DNA of 64,000 nucleotides from Marinobacter sp. (GCA_018402255.1 JAGYIS010000008.1:186001-250000); one strand, 5' to 3'. Positions 45,804-54,601 are shown, numbered from the stretch's first letter. A program made the numbers and translations. The notes: generated by a model not told the origin, from the sequence alone.

Positions 45804-46595
45804 TCAGCCCGGCGGTAACACCCGATCAATAATTCCACACAACGCATCCAGCCCCTCCGTCAGCGCTGCCGGCCCTGGCTGAAGAATCAGTGGTGATTTA
45901 ATCTCATACAGGTGGTTGTTTGCCACGGCTGGAATATCACGCCAGCCGGGCCGATCGGCTACTTGCTCCGGGCGGAATTTACGCCCGCACCAGGAGCCGA
46001 TGATGATGTCTGGTTTGCGCTGGATGACGTCTTCGGGGGTTTCGATGATGCGCTCCCTGGCACCGGGTTCGGCTGCCCGTTCCGGGAAGATATCCTCGCC
46101 ACCGGCAATATCAATCAGCTCTGACACCCAGCCTATTCCGGTGATCATAGGGTCGCCCCATTCCTCAAAGTATACCCGGGGGCGATTTGGTTTCGCTCTT
46201 TCCGCTCTTATTCTTTCAATCCTGTCAGCTAGCGCCTGAGCATAGACGTCGGTTTGGTCAGCAAGGCCCAGCATGCCGCCAAGGGTTCGGATCATGGACA
46301 GGATTCCCGCCACGGTGCGCTGATTGAAGATGTGCACGGCCATGCCGCTGCGCACCAGCTCGGCTGCGATGTCGGCCTGCATGTCTGAAAACCCCACCAC
46401 CAGATCTGGCTTCAGTTCCAGAATTTTCCCGATCTTGGCGGAGGTGAAGGCAGAAACCTTGGGCTTTTCCTTCCTGGCTCTCTCGGGTCGAACGGTGAAT
46501 CCGGATATGCCGACGATGCGGTCCTCTGCGCCAATGGCGTAGAGAGTCTCTGTGGTTTCTTCGGTAAGGCAGACAATTCGCTGGGGATAATTCAT
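45804..46595 (-). CDS. BtuF-like corrinoid/iron-chelate binding protein without signal peptide
   Basis: A 263-residue type III periplasmic-binding fold: RIVCLTEETTETLYAIGAEDRIVGIS, LKPDLVVGFSDMQADIAAEL, RPRVYFEEWGDPMITGIGWVSELIDIAGGEDIF and KPDIIIGSWCGR. This is the cobalamin-binding BtuF-like class. It has no signal peptide and no permease or ATPase genes nearby, so it may act in the cytoplasm or be dispensable. A roughly 100-bp relic resembling its 5' end is at 48197-48302. Confidence 0.82.
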   Translation of the reverse strand: MNYPQRIVCLTEETTETLYAIGAEDRIVGISGFTVRPERARKEKPKVSAFTSAKIGKILELKPDLVVGFSDMQADIAAELVRSGMAVHIFNQRTVAGILSMIRTLGGMLGLADQTDVYAQALADRIERIRAERAKPNRPRVYFEEWGDPMITGIGWVSELIDIAGGEDIFPERAAEPGARERIIETPEDVIQRKPDIIIGSWCGRKFRPEQVADRPGWRDIPAVANNHLYEIKSPLILQPGPAALTEGLDALCGIIDRVLPPG

Positions 46596-46653
46596 TGAGG
46601 CATTATAACTCGGAAGCCGGGGATTTGATCAGCGCCAGGTTAGCCCAGATCAA

Positions 46654-47085
46654 TTATCTGGGTAACCCGGCCCGCTTTTCCGGAGACATTCCCTTTTCCC
46701 ACTCAGCTTCCTTACCCGGCGCTGGCAAAAACCGCCCAAACTCGATCATCTGGGTGGCCGGAATGTCCTGCAGATAGATCCAGACATCTTCAGCCGTGAT
46801 GTCTGCGATCTGAGCGATTTCTTCAAGCATCTGGCTCGTCAGGGCCTGTTTGATCTCGATGCTTCTGCCCTCCCGCACCAAGCCGTGCACATACACCTGA
46901 GGCGAGGTGTTCATACTGCCACCCACAAAGTGGTCGCCCTTATTGACCGCAGAAAACAGAACCTGGGCAAAGAACCGGGTAGCGCCGGTTTGGGCACTGT
47001 GGGCCGCTGTGATGGCCTCGGCGATCTGTGATTTCTGCTGCGGCGACAGAGACAGGTTCGCGACCGTGACGGTGTAAGTGGGCAT
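46654..47085 (-). CDS. Tautomerase-family protein (4-OT fold)
   Basis: A 143-residue double-length tautomerase-like protein starting MPTYTVTV, which leaves Pro as the N-terminal catalytic residue after Met removal. ATG at 47085 is preceded by AGGAG. The second half (QVYVHGLVREGRSIEIKQALTSQMLEEIAQI) repeats the fold. Enzyme substrate unknown. Confidence 0.82.
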   Translation of the reverse strand: MPTYTVTVANLSLSPQQKSQIAEAITAAHSAQTGATRFFAQVLFSAVNKGDHFVGGSMNTSPQVYVHGLVREGRSIEIKQALTSQMLEEIAQIADITAEDVWIYLQDIPATQMIEFGRFLPAPGKEAEWEKGMSPEKRAGLPR

Positions 47086-47120
47086 GGGCAACTCCTATCG
47101 AGGGTGAACGCTTTGCCTGA

Positions 47121-47612
47121 TCATAGACAGGCCTGGACATCGTCCCCAAGCGCAATTTCTCCGGCTGAAACCACCCGCGTCGTGATTCCTCCGTGGCCGC
47201 GCATGGCGTTGTAGCCGCCGGGCCCGAGCGCCGTCTCCATCTTGCTGCAGGGATGGCAAAGGCCAGTGTATTCCAGCACCACATTGCCAATCCGGAATTG
47301 CTTACCCTTCAGGGCCAGCAGGTTCAGGCCGGAGACCACGATGTTGCGCCGGAAAACATCGGGTGCGATGGCCTCGCGTTGCAGGCAGGACGCAATGGCG
47401 TGCAGGTGTTCCTGCTGGATGAGGGTTACCTGCCGTTTGCTGGTTTCGCGACCCTTGAATCGGTCTCCCTCCAGGCCCTTGCCAGGGTTTATCGCCACGC
47501 TGTCGAGCGCCTGCATGGGCTCACCGCGTGCGGGGCGGATACCGATCCATTCCACGCGACCGCATTGGGGCAGGGTGTCCAGCAGGGTTTGAAGTGGGGT
47601 TGGTTCAGACAT
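47121..47612 (-). CDS. MOSC-domain protein
   Basis: A 163-residue single MOSC domain: GRVEWIGIRPARGEPMQ, LEGDRFKGRETSKRQVTLIQQEHL, FRRNIVVSGLNLLALKGKQFRIG, LCHPCSKMETALGPGGYNAMRGHGG with the conserved Cys. MOSC domains handle molybdenum-cofactor sulfur or bind ligands. The exact start is uncertain (weak ribosome site). A repeat copy (47616-47706) abuts the 5' end. Confidence 0.87.
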   Translation of the reverse strand: MSEPTPLQTLLDTLPQCGRVEWIGIRPARGEPMQALDSVAINPGKGLEGDRFKGRETSKRQVTLIQQEHLHAIASCLQREAIAPDVFRRNIVVSGLNLLALKGKQFRIGNVVLEYTGLCHPCSKMETALGPGGYNAMRGHGGITTRVVSAGEIALGDDVQACL

Positions 47613-47615
47613 CGG

Positions 47616-47706
47616 CGCTCGCTCGTACATAGAGGCGAAACAGCTCCGCCTTTCGATAATCACGAAGGTATCAAAAAATCGGAGAAAACCCATTCTTTTG
47701 CTGAGG
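47616..47706. repeat. 90-bp interspersed repeat, copy 1
   Basis: CTCGTACATAGAGGCGAAAC followed by a GGCGAAA...TCCGCC hairpin and GTATCAAAAAATCGGAGAAA recurs at 59127-59218 with about 85% identity by eye. No coding potential. Sits immediately 5' of the MOSC gene. Confidence 0.7.
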
Positions 47707-47773
47707 CGTAAGCGTATCGTTTGGGTTAGCGCATTGTTGAGGAGTAGCTATATTTCGGATTCACGTAGAGCGG

Positions 47774-48184
47774 GTGCTTGGAAAGGATATCGACTTGGTT
47801 TTCGAGGCCATCGCAGACCATGCTCGCTACGACCGGTTCCCCGGGGTGAGCAAGTCTGTGCTGATTGAAGAGGGAAAAGATGAGAAAAATGGCACCGGTG
47901 CGCTCCGGGTGATCGGCGCCGGCCGGCTTGAACTGACTGAGCGAATTACGCGGTTTGAGAGGCCAAGCCGGATGGACTATCGCATTGAGAAATCCAGCCC
48001 GTTCCGCGTTCAGCACACGAAGGGGGATATTGTTTTAAAGCCCGAGGGCGACCAGACACGTGTCATCTGGATTTCGGAGGGGGCTGTGCAGGTGCCCTTG
48101 CTTGGAAGGATGATGGATCGGGTGGCTGAGAGAAGCTTTTCGAAAGCCTTTAATTCGCTGCTAAAGGCAATAGAACGACTCTAA
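47774..48184 (+). CDS. SRPBCC-family (START-like) protein
   Basis: A polyketide-cyclase/START-like fold of 136 aa from GTG: DIDLVFEAIADHARYDRFPGVSKS, LRVIGAGRLELTERITRFERPSRMDYRI, DQTRVIWISEGAVQVPLLG. The natural N-terminus (strand 'R-HVERVLGKD') begins before this GTG. The open frame continues back to 47741, where GGAG precedes an ATA codon at 47750, so the true start may be a mutated or misread ATG there. Confidence 0.75.
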   Translation: MLGKDIDLVFEAIADHARYDRFPGVSKSVLIEEGKDEKNGTGALRVIGAGRLELTERITRFERPSRMDYRIEKSSPFRVQHTKGDIVLKPEGDQTRVIWISEGAVQVPLLGRMMDRVAERSFSKAFNSLLKAIERL

Positions 48185-48196
48185 GGGCATGGAATC

Positions 48197-48302
48197 GGCT
48201 TTTCCTTTCGGGCTCTCTCGGACTGCAGATGAACCCGGGGATGCAAACAATGGCGTCCTCGGCGCCATGGCGTAGAGATTTTCTATGGTTTCTTCGGGCA
48301 CA
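48197..48302 (-). pseudogene. Relic of the 5' end of a BtuF-like gene
   Basis: About 100 bp (CTTTTCCTTTCGGGCTCTCT...GGCGTAGAGATTTTCTATGG) align by eye with 46467-46567, the coding start of the BtuF-like gene, with several substitutions and indels. No frame remains. Confidence 0.5.
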
Positions 48303-48324
48303 GTTTTTGGAGAGATGCTTTTAA

Positions 48325-48358
48325 ACCCATTTTGGGTATAATTGTACCTTAATTGGGT
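48325..48358. promoter_or_regulatory. Two 13-bp operators flanking a TATAAT box
   Basis: ACCCATTTTGGGT (48325-48337) and ACCTTAATTGGGT (48346-48358) share ACCyw-ttGGGT and start 21 bp apart, two DNA turns. TATAAT (48337-48342) lies between them. The MNT gene starts at 48373. Probable autoregulatory operators of the MNT/HEPN pair. Confidence 0.55.
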
Positions 48359-48372
48359 ATTTCGGGGTTTGT

Positions 48373-49005
48373 ATGGGAAATCAACAGCTTTCGAAGCAAA
48401 TGGGAATGGCGGAAGCGCTTTTCCCCACGACCCGGCAAAAGGTTTTAAAGCTCTTTTTCTTGAGGCCCGATGCCGAATTTGCTCTACGCGAGGTAATCGA
48501 CGCGGTGGGCGCAGGGTCTGGCGCGGTGCAACGAGAGGTGGCGCGGCTGGTCGATTGCGGACTTGTTTTTCAAGATCTTCGAGGCCGGCAAAAGCGTTAC
48601 AGGGTAAATCGAGAATCCCCGATTTACCCTGAGCTCGCCTCTCTGGTGACGAAATTGCTCGGCCCAGAATCTCAGATCGATGCTGCGTTACAACCTCTGT
48701 ACTCTGAGATTGATCTTGCGGTGCTTTACGGTTCGGTGGCGAAGGGTGTCGATCACGCAGGAAGCGATGTTGATCTCTTGCTAGTATCCGACACTGTGAG
48801 TCTGGAAGAAATTTTCGAGACCCTTGAGCCGGCAGAACGTTCGCTCGCCCGAACCATTAATCCTACGGTGTATACTCGAAGTGACTTCACAAGCCGTATT
48901 GAGAAACAGCAATCTTTCCTTACCAGGGTCCTGGATGGGCCTTGCATCCTACTTAAAGGGAATTTGGATGAATTCGGAATCTCTCGACAATCTGGTCAAG
49001 ATTAA
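48373..49005 (+). CDS. MNT nucleotidyltransferase antitoxin with winged helix
   Basis: A 210-residue protein. The N-terminal winged helix (about 18-85: TTRQKVLKLFFLRPDAEFALREVIDAVGAGSGAVQREVARL) precedes a minimal nucleotidyltransferase (about 105-195) with LAVLYGSVAKGVDHAGSDVDLLLV, the GSxxxG...SDxD active site. In MNT/HEPN systems the nucleotidyltransferase AMPylates or otherwise silences the HEPN toxin. The gene overlaps the HEPN frame by 38 bp. Confidence 0.88.
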   Translation: MGNQQLSKQMGMAEALFPTTRQKVLKLFFLRPDAEFALREVIDAVGAGSGAVQREVARLVDCGLVFQDLRGRQKRYRVNRESPIYPELASLVTKLLGPESQIDAALQPLYSEIDLAVLYGSVAKGVDHAGSDVDLLLVSDTVSLEEIFETLEPAERSLARTINPTVYTRSDFTSRIEKQQSFLTRVLDGPCILLKGNLDEFGISRQSGQD

Positions 49006-49387
49006 TAAGCTCCATAGGGAGCCTCCCGATGCAGAAGAAATCAAAGGATTGATGCGCTCTGGGACTGTTCGTTTGAACGATGCACGTCTTGAATCGCTAA
49101 GTGTCGAAAGCCGTTTTGATCTCTCGTACAACGCTGCACATGCGCTGTCACTCGCCGCTTTACGGCATTGCGGTTATCGGTCGGACAATCGCTATCTCGT
49201 CTTTCAATGTTTACAACACACCCTGGGGTTGTCGGCGGCGAAATGGCGGGTGCTTGATCAAGCCCATAAAAAGAGAAATCTGGCGGAATATGAAGGGGAG
49301 ATCGACCTGAGCCCTGCCTTGGTTCAGAGTATTCTCAAAATCGCAGAAGAGATCGAGGAGGCCGTGCTCAGGCTAACGGGCGATTGA
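48968..49387 (+). CDS. HEPN-domain toxin
   Basis: A 139-residue helical HEPN protein: RFDLSYNAAHALSLAALRHCGYR, HTLGLSAAKWRVLDQAHKKRNLAEYEG. The catalytic RNase motif R-x5-H is seen as RVLDQAH followed by KKRN..EY. Start ATG lies inside the MNT gene (38-bp overlap), so the two are translationally coupled. Confidence 0.85.
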   Translation: MNSESLDNLVKINKLHREPPDAEEIKGLMRSGTVRLNDARLESLSVESRFDLSYNAAHALSLAALRHCGYRSDNRYLVFQCLQHTLGLSAAKWRVLDQAHKKRNLAEYEGEIDLSPALVQSILKIAEEIEEAVLRLTGD

Positions 49388-49436
49388 AGGATTCTGATGG
49401 ATAAGGCTTTTTCGCATTGGTTCAGGGCGCTGTGGA

Positions 49437-52178
49437 ATGGTTCGCATTGAAATGAGTGGTCAGGACAAAACTGACCAAATCTCTGATTGGAAAATTACAC
49501 GGTCAAGAACGTCTTTTGATCTAGAGGTCCGTTTTCCGTCTGGAAAGACGTTTCGACGGCCATTAGCGGATTGCAAGATAGAACCGACAGAGGTCTTCGA
49601 AAATTGCCTGCTCTCGAAAGACTTGGGACGCTCCTACCAGGAGGCGAAAAAGGTCACTGTGTTTGGTGAAAAGCAGGCGCTGGTTCGGTACCCCAGCTCA
49701 GAAAAGGATTATTTATTCAAACGAAAAAATATTGTTATTGAACAATCTGCCAATTTCAAACAAGGCACAGTTTACCAATACTTTCTTAAGGTCGCGGAGG
49801 CGAGAGCAAGAGCTGTTGCGTCGAGTAAAGATGACGAGGAGTTTTCGCCGGATAGCCTTTTGAAGAATCAGCTGGGTAAAATTCTGCCGAATCCTGATTC
49901 GGTATTGAACGCTTACTTCTCAGGTGAATCTGTGTCCCGAGAAGCTCCTGAACAACTCATCTTTCCATTCGGCCTGAATGAAAGTCAGCTTTTAGCAACC
50001 AGGCGGGCTTTCCAATCTCAGGTAAGCGTTATTCAGGGCCCGCCGGGAACTGGCAAAACGCAGACTATCTTGAACATCATCGCTAACATTCTCCTGCAGG
50101 GAAAAACCGTCGCGGTTTTGTCCAATGCCAACTCGGCGGTGGAGAATATTTATGAAAAACTGAAAACTCATGACCTCGACTATCTATCGGCGCAGCTGGG
50201 GAATCGTGATAACCGTAAACGGTTCTTTGAAGGCCCACCGTCTATCCCCGAGTTAGCCTCTGCACCAGCAGACGTAGTACCCACTCTGTTGGACATCACT
50301 CGACAGCTCGGTGCGATCGAGAATGTTCTTCATGCTCAAACCAATGCAGCTTTGTTGAAGGCCGAGATTAGAGAATTGTTGGCAGAGAGCCGTCATTTAA
50401 CACAGTGGATAGAGGATGATTCGGAATCTGCTGGTGAGTGTTTTGACGCGAAGCTTTCTGCGAAGTACCAGTTTCCCGCAAGCCAACTGATCGAGCTGAT
50501 CGCATTTCTAAATCTTTTAGAAGACAAACCCGTTTCTCTGCGCGATCGCCTGACGCTTTTTTTGCGTTACCGAATTGTCCGCACGAAATATTTTCGCACC
50601 GCGAAGCAGCGGAATGGCCTTGTACAGTTGCTTCAGAAGCAATATTACGAGAGGGCTCTGCAAAAGAAAGAGCTAGAACTAAAAACTCTCCAAAAGACTC
50701 TTGAAGACAACGATCTGGAAACCCTGACCCTCGAAATTGCCAAGTCATCTCTGGCGCATTTGCGGTCAGAGTTGGGTCGGAGGAAATGGCCGGACATTGA
50801 TTTTAAAGAGGCGTCTAATAGCCAGCTCCCCAAAGATTTTTTTCAGCGTTTTCCGATTGTCGGAAGCAGTACCCATTCGGTTTTGGCATCGGTAGGGGCT
50901 GGCACTGTGCTTGATTACGCCATCATCGATGAGGCCTCCCAGCAGGACATCTTGCCCGGAATTCTGGCGATGAGCTGTGCCCGAAACCTTATTATTGTTG
51001 GCGATACAAAACAGCTCAAACCGGTTCTTAAACCAATCGAGCAGGCCTCGCCCGACGAGAGATACGACTGTTCAACGCAAAGTTTGCTTGATTCATGCCT
51101 TAAGGTTTTCGGTGAGACCGCGCCGGTCACGTTGCTGAAAGAACATTACCGGTGTGACCCCATGATTATCCAATTCTGCAACCAGCAGTTTTACGAAAAT
51201 CAACTCATCCCCATGACCGAGGGGACGCATCCAGATCCCATGCGACTGATTATTACGGCCAAAGGTAATCACGCTCGAGGATTCAAAAACCTTCGTGAAA
51301 TAGACTCGATTCTCCACGTTTTGGAGCGCTCTGAGAAAGGACTGTCTGAAGATTCGGACGGGCGAGGTTTTATCTCGCCTTACAATGCTCAGGTGGATCT
51401 TGCGAAAGGGGCATTACCCGTGGATTTCGCGAGTAAAACCGCGCACAAATTCCAGGGCAGAGAGTGCGATGAAATCGTTTTTTCCACAGTACTGGACAAT
51501 AAGTCTGCAGACGATCATCAGCAGATAAGTTTTGTCGATGACCCTCAACTTGTTAACGTCGCTGTTTCTCGCGCAAAAAAGCAATTTACTCTGGTCACAG
51601 GCGAGGAAGTATTCAATAAAGCGCAAGGCCACATTGCGGCACTGGTCAGGTATATTGAGTATTACGGTTCTGGTGAGCCGAATCAGGTCATCAAGTCCCC
51701 TGTGGTCTCGGCATTCGACTTGTTGTATCGAGAGTATGACAAATCGCTGAACCGATTGAAGAATCTGCTTCGATCGTCAGATTCTGATTTCAAGTCAGAG
51801 CAAATCGTTGCTCAGATTCTTCGTGATTCCCTTACTCGGGATTCCAATCGGGATCTCAAAGTTTTCCCACAAATTCCACTGAATCAGATTGTTTCCGCCC
51901 GCTCGCTGTCACTGACGAACGACGAAACAGCATTTTTGTACTCCCGAAGTAGCTGCGACTTTGTCATTTATTTCAAAGTCGGCAAGAAACCCTTGGCGGT
52001 GATTGAAGTAGACGGCGGGTCTCATGAGTCAGATGTTCAGCGGCGTCGGGACGCCTTGAAGGACAGTATTCTCCGAAAAGCAGGCGTTGAAATACTGCGG
52101 TTGAAGACTGTCCAGAGCCGGATTGAGGAACGTGTCCTCAAATTCTTGTATCGAATCCAGGGCTCCTCACCTCATTGA
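49437..52178 (+). CDS. SF1 helicase with C-terminal DUF2726-type nuclease domain
   Basis: A 913-residue protein. The N-terminal 160 residues are unassigned. UPF1-like SF1 helicase motifs follow: Walker A VIQGPPGTGKTQT (about 200), motif Ia LSNANSAVENI, motif II AIIDEASQQD (about 495), motif III VGDTKQLKPV, motif V/VI TAHKFQGRECDEIVFS and VNVAVSRAKKQFTLV. A DUF2726-like PD-(D/E)xK domain (about 795-905) has SCDFVIYFKVGKKPLAVIEVDGGSH. Such helicase-nucleases are common in defence islands; the role here is inferred. It follows the MNT/HEPN pair by 50 bp. Confidence 0.87.
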   Translation: MVRIEMSGQDKTDQISDWKITRSRTSFDLEVRFPSGKTFRRPLADCKIEPTEVFENCLLSKDLGRSYQEAKKVTVFGEKQALVRYPSSEKDYLFKRKNIVIEQSANFKQGTVYQYFLKVAEARARAVASSKDDEEFSPDSLLKNQLGKILPNPDSVLNAYFSGESVSREAPEQLIFPFGLNESQLLATRRAFQSQVSVIQGPPGTGKTQTILNIIANILLQGKTVAVLSNANSAVENIYEKLKTHDLDYLSAQLGNRDNRKRFFEGPPSIPELASAPADVVPTLLDITRQLGAIENVLHAQTNAALLKAEIRELLAESRHLTQWIEDDSESAGECFDAKLSAKYQFPASQLIELIAFLNLLEDKPVSLRDRLTLFLRYRIVRTKYFRTAKQRNGLVQLLQKQYYERALQKKELELKTLQKTLEDNDLETLTLEIAKSSLAHLRSELGRRKWPDIDFKEASNSQLPKDFFQRFPIVGSSTHSVLASVGAGTVLDYAIIDEASQQDILPGILAMSCARNLIIVGDTKQLKPVLKPIEQASPDERYDCSTQSLLDSCLKVFGETAPVTLLKEHYRCDPMIIQFCNQQFYENQLIPMTEGTHPDPMRLIITAKGNHARGFKNLREIDSILHVLERSEKGLSEDSDGRGFISPYNAQVDLAKGALPVDFASKTAHKFQGRECDEIVFSTVLDNKSADDHQQISFVDDPQLVNVAVSRAKKQFTLVTGEEVFNKAQGHIAALVRYIEYYGSGEPNQVIKSPVVSAFDLLYREYDKSLNRLKNLLRSSDSDFKSEQIVAQILRDSLTRDSNRDLKVFPQIPLNQIVSARSLSLTNDETAFLYSRSSCDFVIYFKVGKKPLAVIEVDGGSHESDVQRRRDALKDSILRKAGVEILRLKTVQSRIEERVLKFLYRIQGSSPH

Positions 52179-52195
52179 GCCAATAAAATCCAGTC

Positions 52196-52222
52196 TTAAA
52201 AACCGGGGCAGATTTATTTTTA
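52196..52222. repeat. AACCGGGGCAGATTTATTTT repeat
   Basis: A diverged copy of the short repeat, 20 bp after the helicase stop codon. Confidence 0.7.
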
Positions 52223-52402
52223 CGGTTTCTACAGTTTTTATGAGTGAGCGTATTCCGCTGATAACCGTATTCTGTTCCCGATAGCCACAAAAGAACTAGT
52301 GTACAAAAAGAAAGCCTAATATTGGCAATGAAAAGCAGATAGGGGGCAAAGTTCCGCCGGGAAATCTGTTCAACGCTGCATGCCGAAAGAGAAGTCCTGG
52401 AT

Positions 52403-53083
52403 TTGGTTTTGAAACAGATCCATCGCAGAAGGTTATTGAATCCGCCCACTGAAGAAACAGTGGATATGATCGATGACTATTTCAATGAAAGAACGAAAAT
52501 AATAAATCGCGAAAGCTGGGCAGGAATAAAACAATCTGGAATGGCTGCCGCTTTCGACGCCACCAGTAGTGTTATCCGACCGGCAATCAGAGAGCAGCTG
52601 GTTCGCAGATATGAAGGCGGTCGACTGCAAGTATGGAAGAAAATCGAATCTTTTCAGCAGCAACGTCGATCCACCAGATCGGTTAAAGTTATCAACATTG
52701 AAAGCGGGGGCTCCATGATTGAAAGACAGGTAAATGTTAGCGGGACAGGAAGCATCGTAAATGTTGCCGACTACATAAGTGATGTAAAAAATACGGTCAA
52801 CAATAATATTTCAAGCTCGTCTGCTTCGGATGAGGTTATTTCTCTAGTCGATGAATTAACCAAAGAAATAGAAAGAATTTCAAACCAGATTGATCCTGTC
52901 CAACTGAAGAAAATGGGCAAAAATGTTCAGGCCTTAAGTTCAGAGGTGGCCAGCGAAGAACCAGACAGAAGGTGGTATGAGGTAAGCATACAAGGAATAG
53001 TCGATGCGGCTAAAGCTGTTGGTGATATCGCTGAGCCCGTCATTAAGGTTGCAAAGAAATTATCGCTGTTATTGCTCGCATAG
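52403..53083 (+). CDS. Hypothetical protein with conserved C-terminal helical domain
   Basis: A frame of 226 codons from TTG 52403 (ATG alternative at 52466; the similarity-like region may begin even earlier, at AERLVLDLVL-like codons near 52382). Residues 95-140 are Asn/Ser/Val-rich (GTGSIVNVADYISDVKNTVN). The last 75 residues (DVQALSSEV...RRWYEVSIQGIVDAAKAVGDIAEPVIKVAKKL) look like a helical module often seen at the end of bacterial signalling or conflict proteins ('R-WY-VS--GLI-AA--VG--G-PVI-LA'). No enzymatic motif. Function unknown. Confidence 0.55.
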   Translation: MVLKQIHRRRLLNPPTEETVDMIDDYFNERTKIINRESWAGIKQSGMAAAFDATSSVIRPAIREQLVRRYEGGRLQVWKKIESFQQQRRSTRSVKVINIESGGSMIERQVNVSGTGSIVNVADYISDVKNTVNNNISSSSASDEVISLVDELTKEIERISNQIDPVQLKKMGKNVQALSSEVASEEPDRRWYEVSIQGIVDAAKAVGDIAEPVIKVAKKLSLLLLA

Positions 53084-53101
53084 GATAGTTGAAGACAGGC
53101 A

Positions 53102-53290
53102 GTGCGCCGATATAAATCGGTAGAAGATTGGAGGTGAAGTCCCTCTATCCGGCAAGATCTAGCTAATCACCTAGCTATCAGCCGCTTATTGCTGCACCCG
53201 TCGTGGGGCTCGAGGCCTCTAAAGTAGTTGTTTTTCTCAACCGATAGGCTAAATTTGAAAAGAGGGTGAAAGCCCTATCTCGCCGACTGA
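53102..53290 (+). ncRNA. Probable group II intron 5' fragment (no reverse transcriptase)
   Basis: Begins GTGCGCC, the classical group II 5' end, followed by a CCGAT-ATAA-ATCGG hairpin, GTAGAAGATTGGAGGTGAAG, and TCCCTCTATCCGGCAAG, a layout typical of domain I. A related GAGGGTGAAAGCCCTATC block occurs near 53261. Domains IV-VI and a reverse-transcriptase frame are absent, so this would be a truncated copy. It fills the gap before the hydrolase gene. Confidence 0.45.
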
Positions 53291-53392
53291 TCATGGATGA
53301 TTTCCGTTGTAGCGAATGCCCATGCTTGATCGCTGAAATCCTTCCTCATGACGCAGTTCTGCCGGCTCCAGTCTGGATACGGAGGTTCTCTT

Positions 53393-54601
53393 GTGGCAAA
53401 AAATACTATCTTTATGGTTCATGGTGTGGGAGCACACCAGGAAGGCTGGGCGTTTGCTGACGATGGCCCGGTCGCGGCACTGGTCAAAGCAGCCAACTAT
53501 TACCCAGGGTTCAGTGAACAGGACACGCTCACCAACAGTGTTGAGTTTGTTGAAATCCGCTACGACCACATCTTCGATCGCATTCTCTCGAACTGGCAAG
53601 CGCTGGCCGGAGGACTGACTGACCTGCCGGGCGCAACACCGGAAGCGGTGACCAAGGTGCGGGATGCCATTACCAATTATGGCGACCCGAGCAGCAGCTT
53701 TTTCACCAGTCACGGCATGGATGCGGTCTTCTATTCCAGCTTCGCCTTGGTGCGCCGCCTGGTGCAACTGACTGTCGCCGCAAAAATCATGAAAACCGTG
53801 GCAGAGCATGGCAACAAAGATCGGCGCTACGCTATCGTTGCCCATTCCCTCGGAACCGCCGTCGCTCACGATGCGATTCATCGCATGGCCAGCACACAAT
53901 GGTTGACGACCAATGTGCGCGACGGCCAGAGGGTTTTGTCGGAACTTGCGGATTTGCCTGCCAACTCGGATGCATTGGCTGACCTGCTAAAGCGCTACAA
54001 AGCCAATCCTTTTGGTCCCGGCAAGTTCACCTTCGACGGTATTTTTATGATCGCCAATACCAGCGCCTTGTTGCATGGCGACACGCCCGTGCCGGGCAAA
54101 AGCCTGGTCAGGCCGCGCATGGCCAGGCCCAATCCGGACCAGTACATGTGTTCAAACTTTTTCAATATTGATCACAGTCTCGACCCAATTGCCAAAGTGA
54201 AACGCTTCCGGGCTGAGGAAGCGTGGCCAGCATCCGCCAACTTCGACATGGCAATCGACCTGTTTGACATTAATCACATCCACGATGTGAACGTCCATGG
54301 TTTGGGTCATTACCTTGCCAATCCGAAAGTACACCGGGAAATACTCAGACTGATGGTGCCCCACCGCTTCAGCGACGCCGATTATCAACAGGCGAAACAG
54401 CGGACAGAAAAGGGGGGCGACTTTCCTAAGTTGGGTGACGCCTATCGGGACGAAGATCGGCAGGAAGAACTGGTGGCCAAACTGGAAGGTATTTCTGAAA
54501 AGCTGGGCATTAATGCAAAAGTTGAGGGCCTGGTGAAGCTTTACATCGCGCTGGACTCCATCTACGACGAACTACGCAGCGAGGGTCTGAACCATGTTTA
54601 G
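53393..54601 (+). CDS. Alpha/beta hydrolase (lipase/esterase-like)
   Basis: A 402-residue cytosolic-looking protein. It has the oxyanion motif IFMVHGVGAHQEGW at the N-terminus and the nucleophile elbow YAIVAHSLGTAVAHDAIHR (GxSxG-like AHSLG, about residue 160). A candidate acid/His pair lies in the region with SNFFNIDHSLDPIAKVKRF and NVHGLGHYLANP. GTG at 53393 is chosen because GGAGG lies 7 nt upstream. Overlaps the following secreted-protein gene by 8 bp, indicating functional pairing. Substrate unknown. Confidence 0.8.
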   Translation: MAKNTIFMVHGVGAHQEGWAFADDGPVAALVKAANYYPGFSEQDTLTNSVEFVEIRYDHIFDRILSNWQALAGGLTDLPGATPEAVTKVRDAITNYGDPSSSFFTSHGMDAVFYSSFALVRRLVQLTVAAKIMKTVAEHGNKDRRYAIVAHSLGTAVAHDAIHRMASTQWLTTNVRDGQRVLSELADLPANSDALADLLKRYKANPFGPGKFTFDGIFMIANTSALLHGDTPVPGKSLVRPRMARPNPDQYMCSNFFNIDHSLDPIAKVKRFRAEEAWPASANFDMAIDLFDINHIHDVNVHGLGHYLANPKVHREILRLMVPHRFSDADYQQAKQRTEKGGDFPKLGDAYRDEDRQEELVAKLEGISEKLGINAKVEGLVKLYIALDSIYDELRSEGLNHV

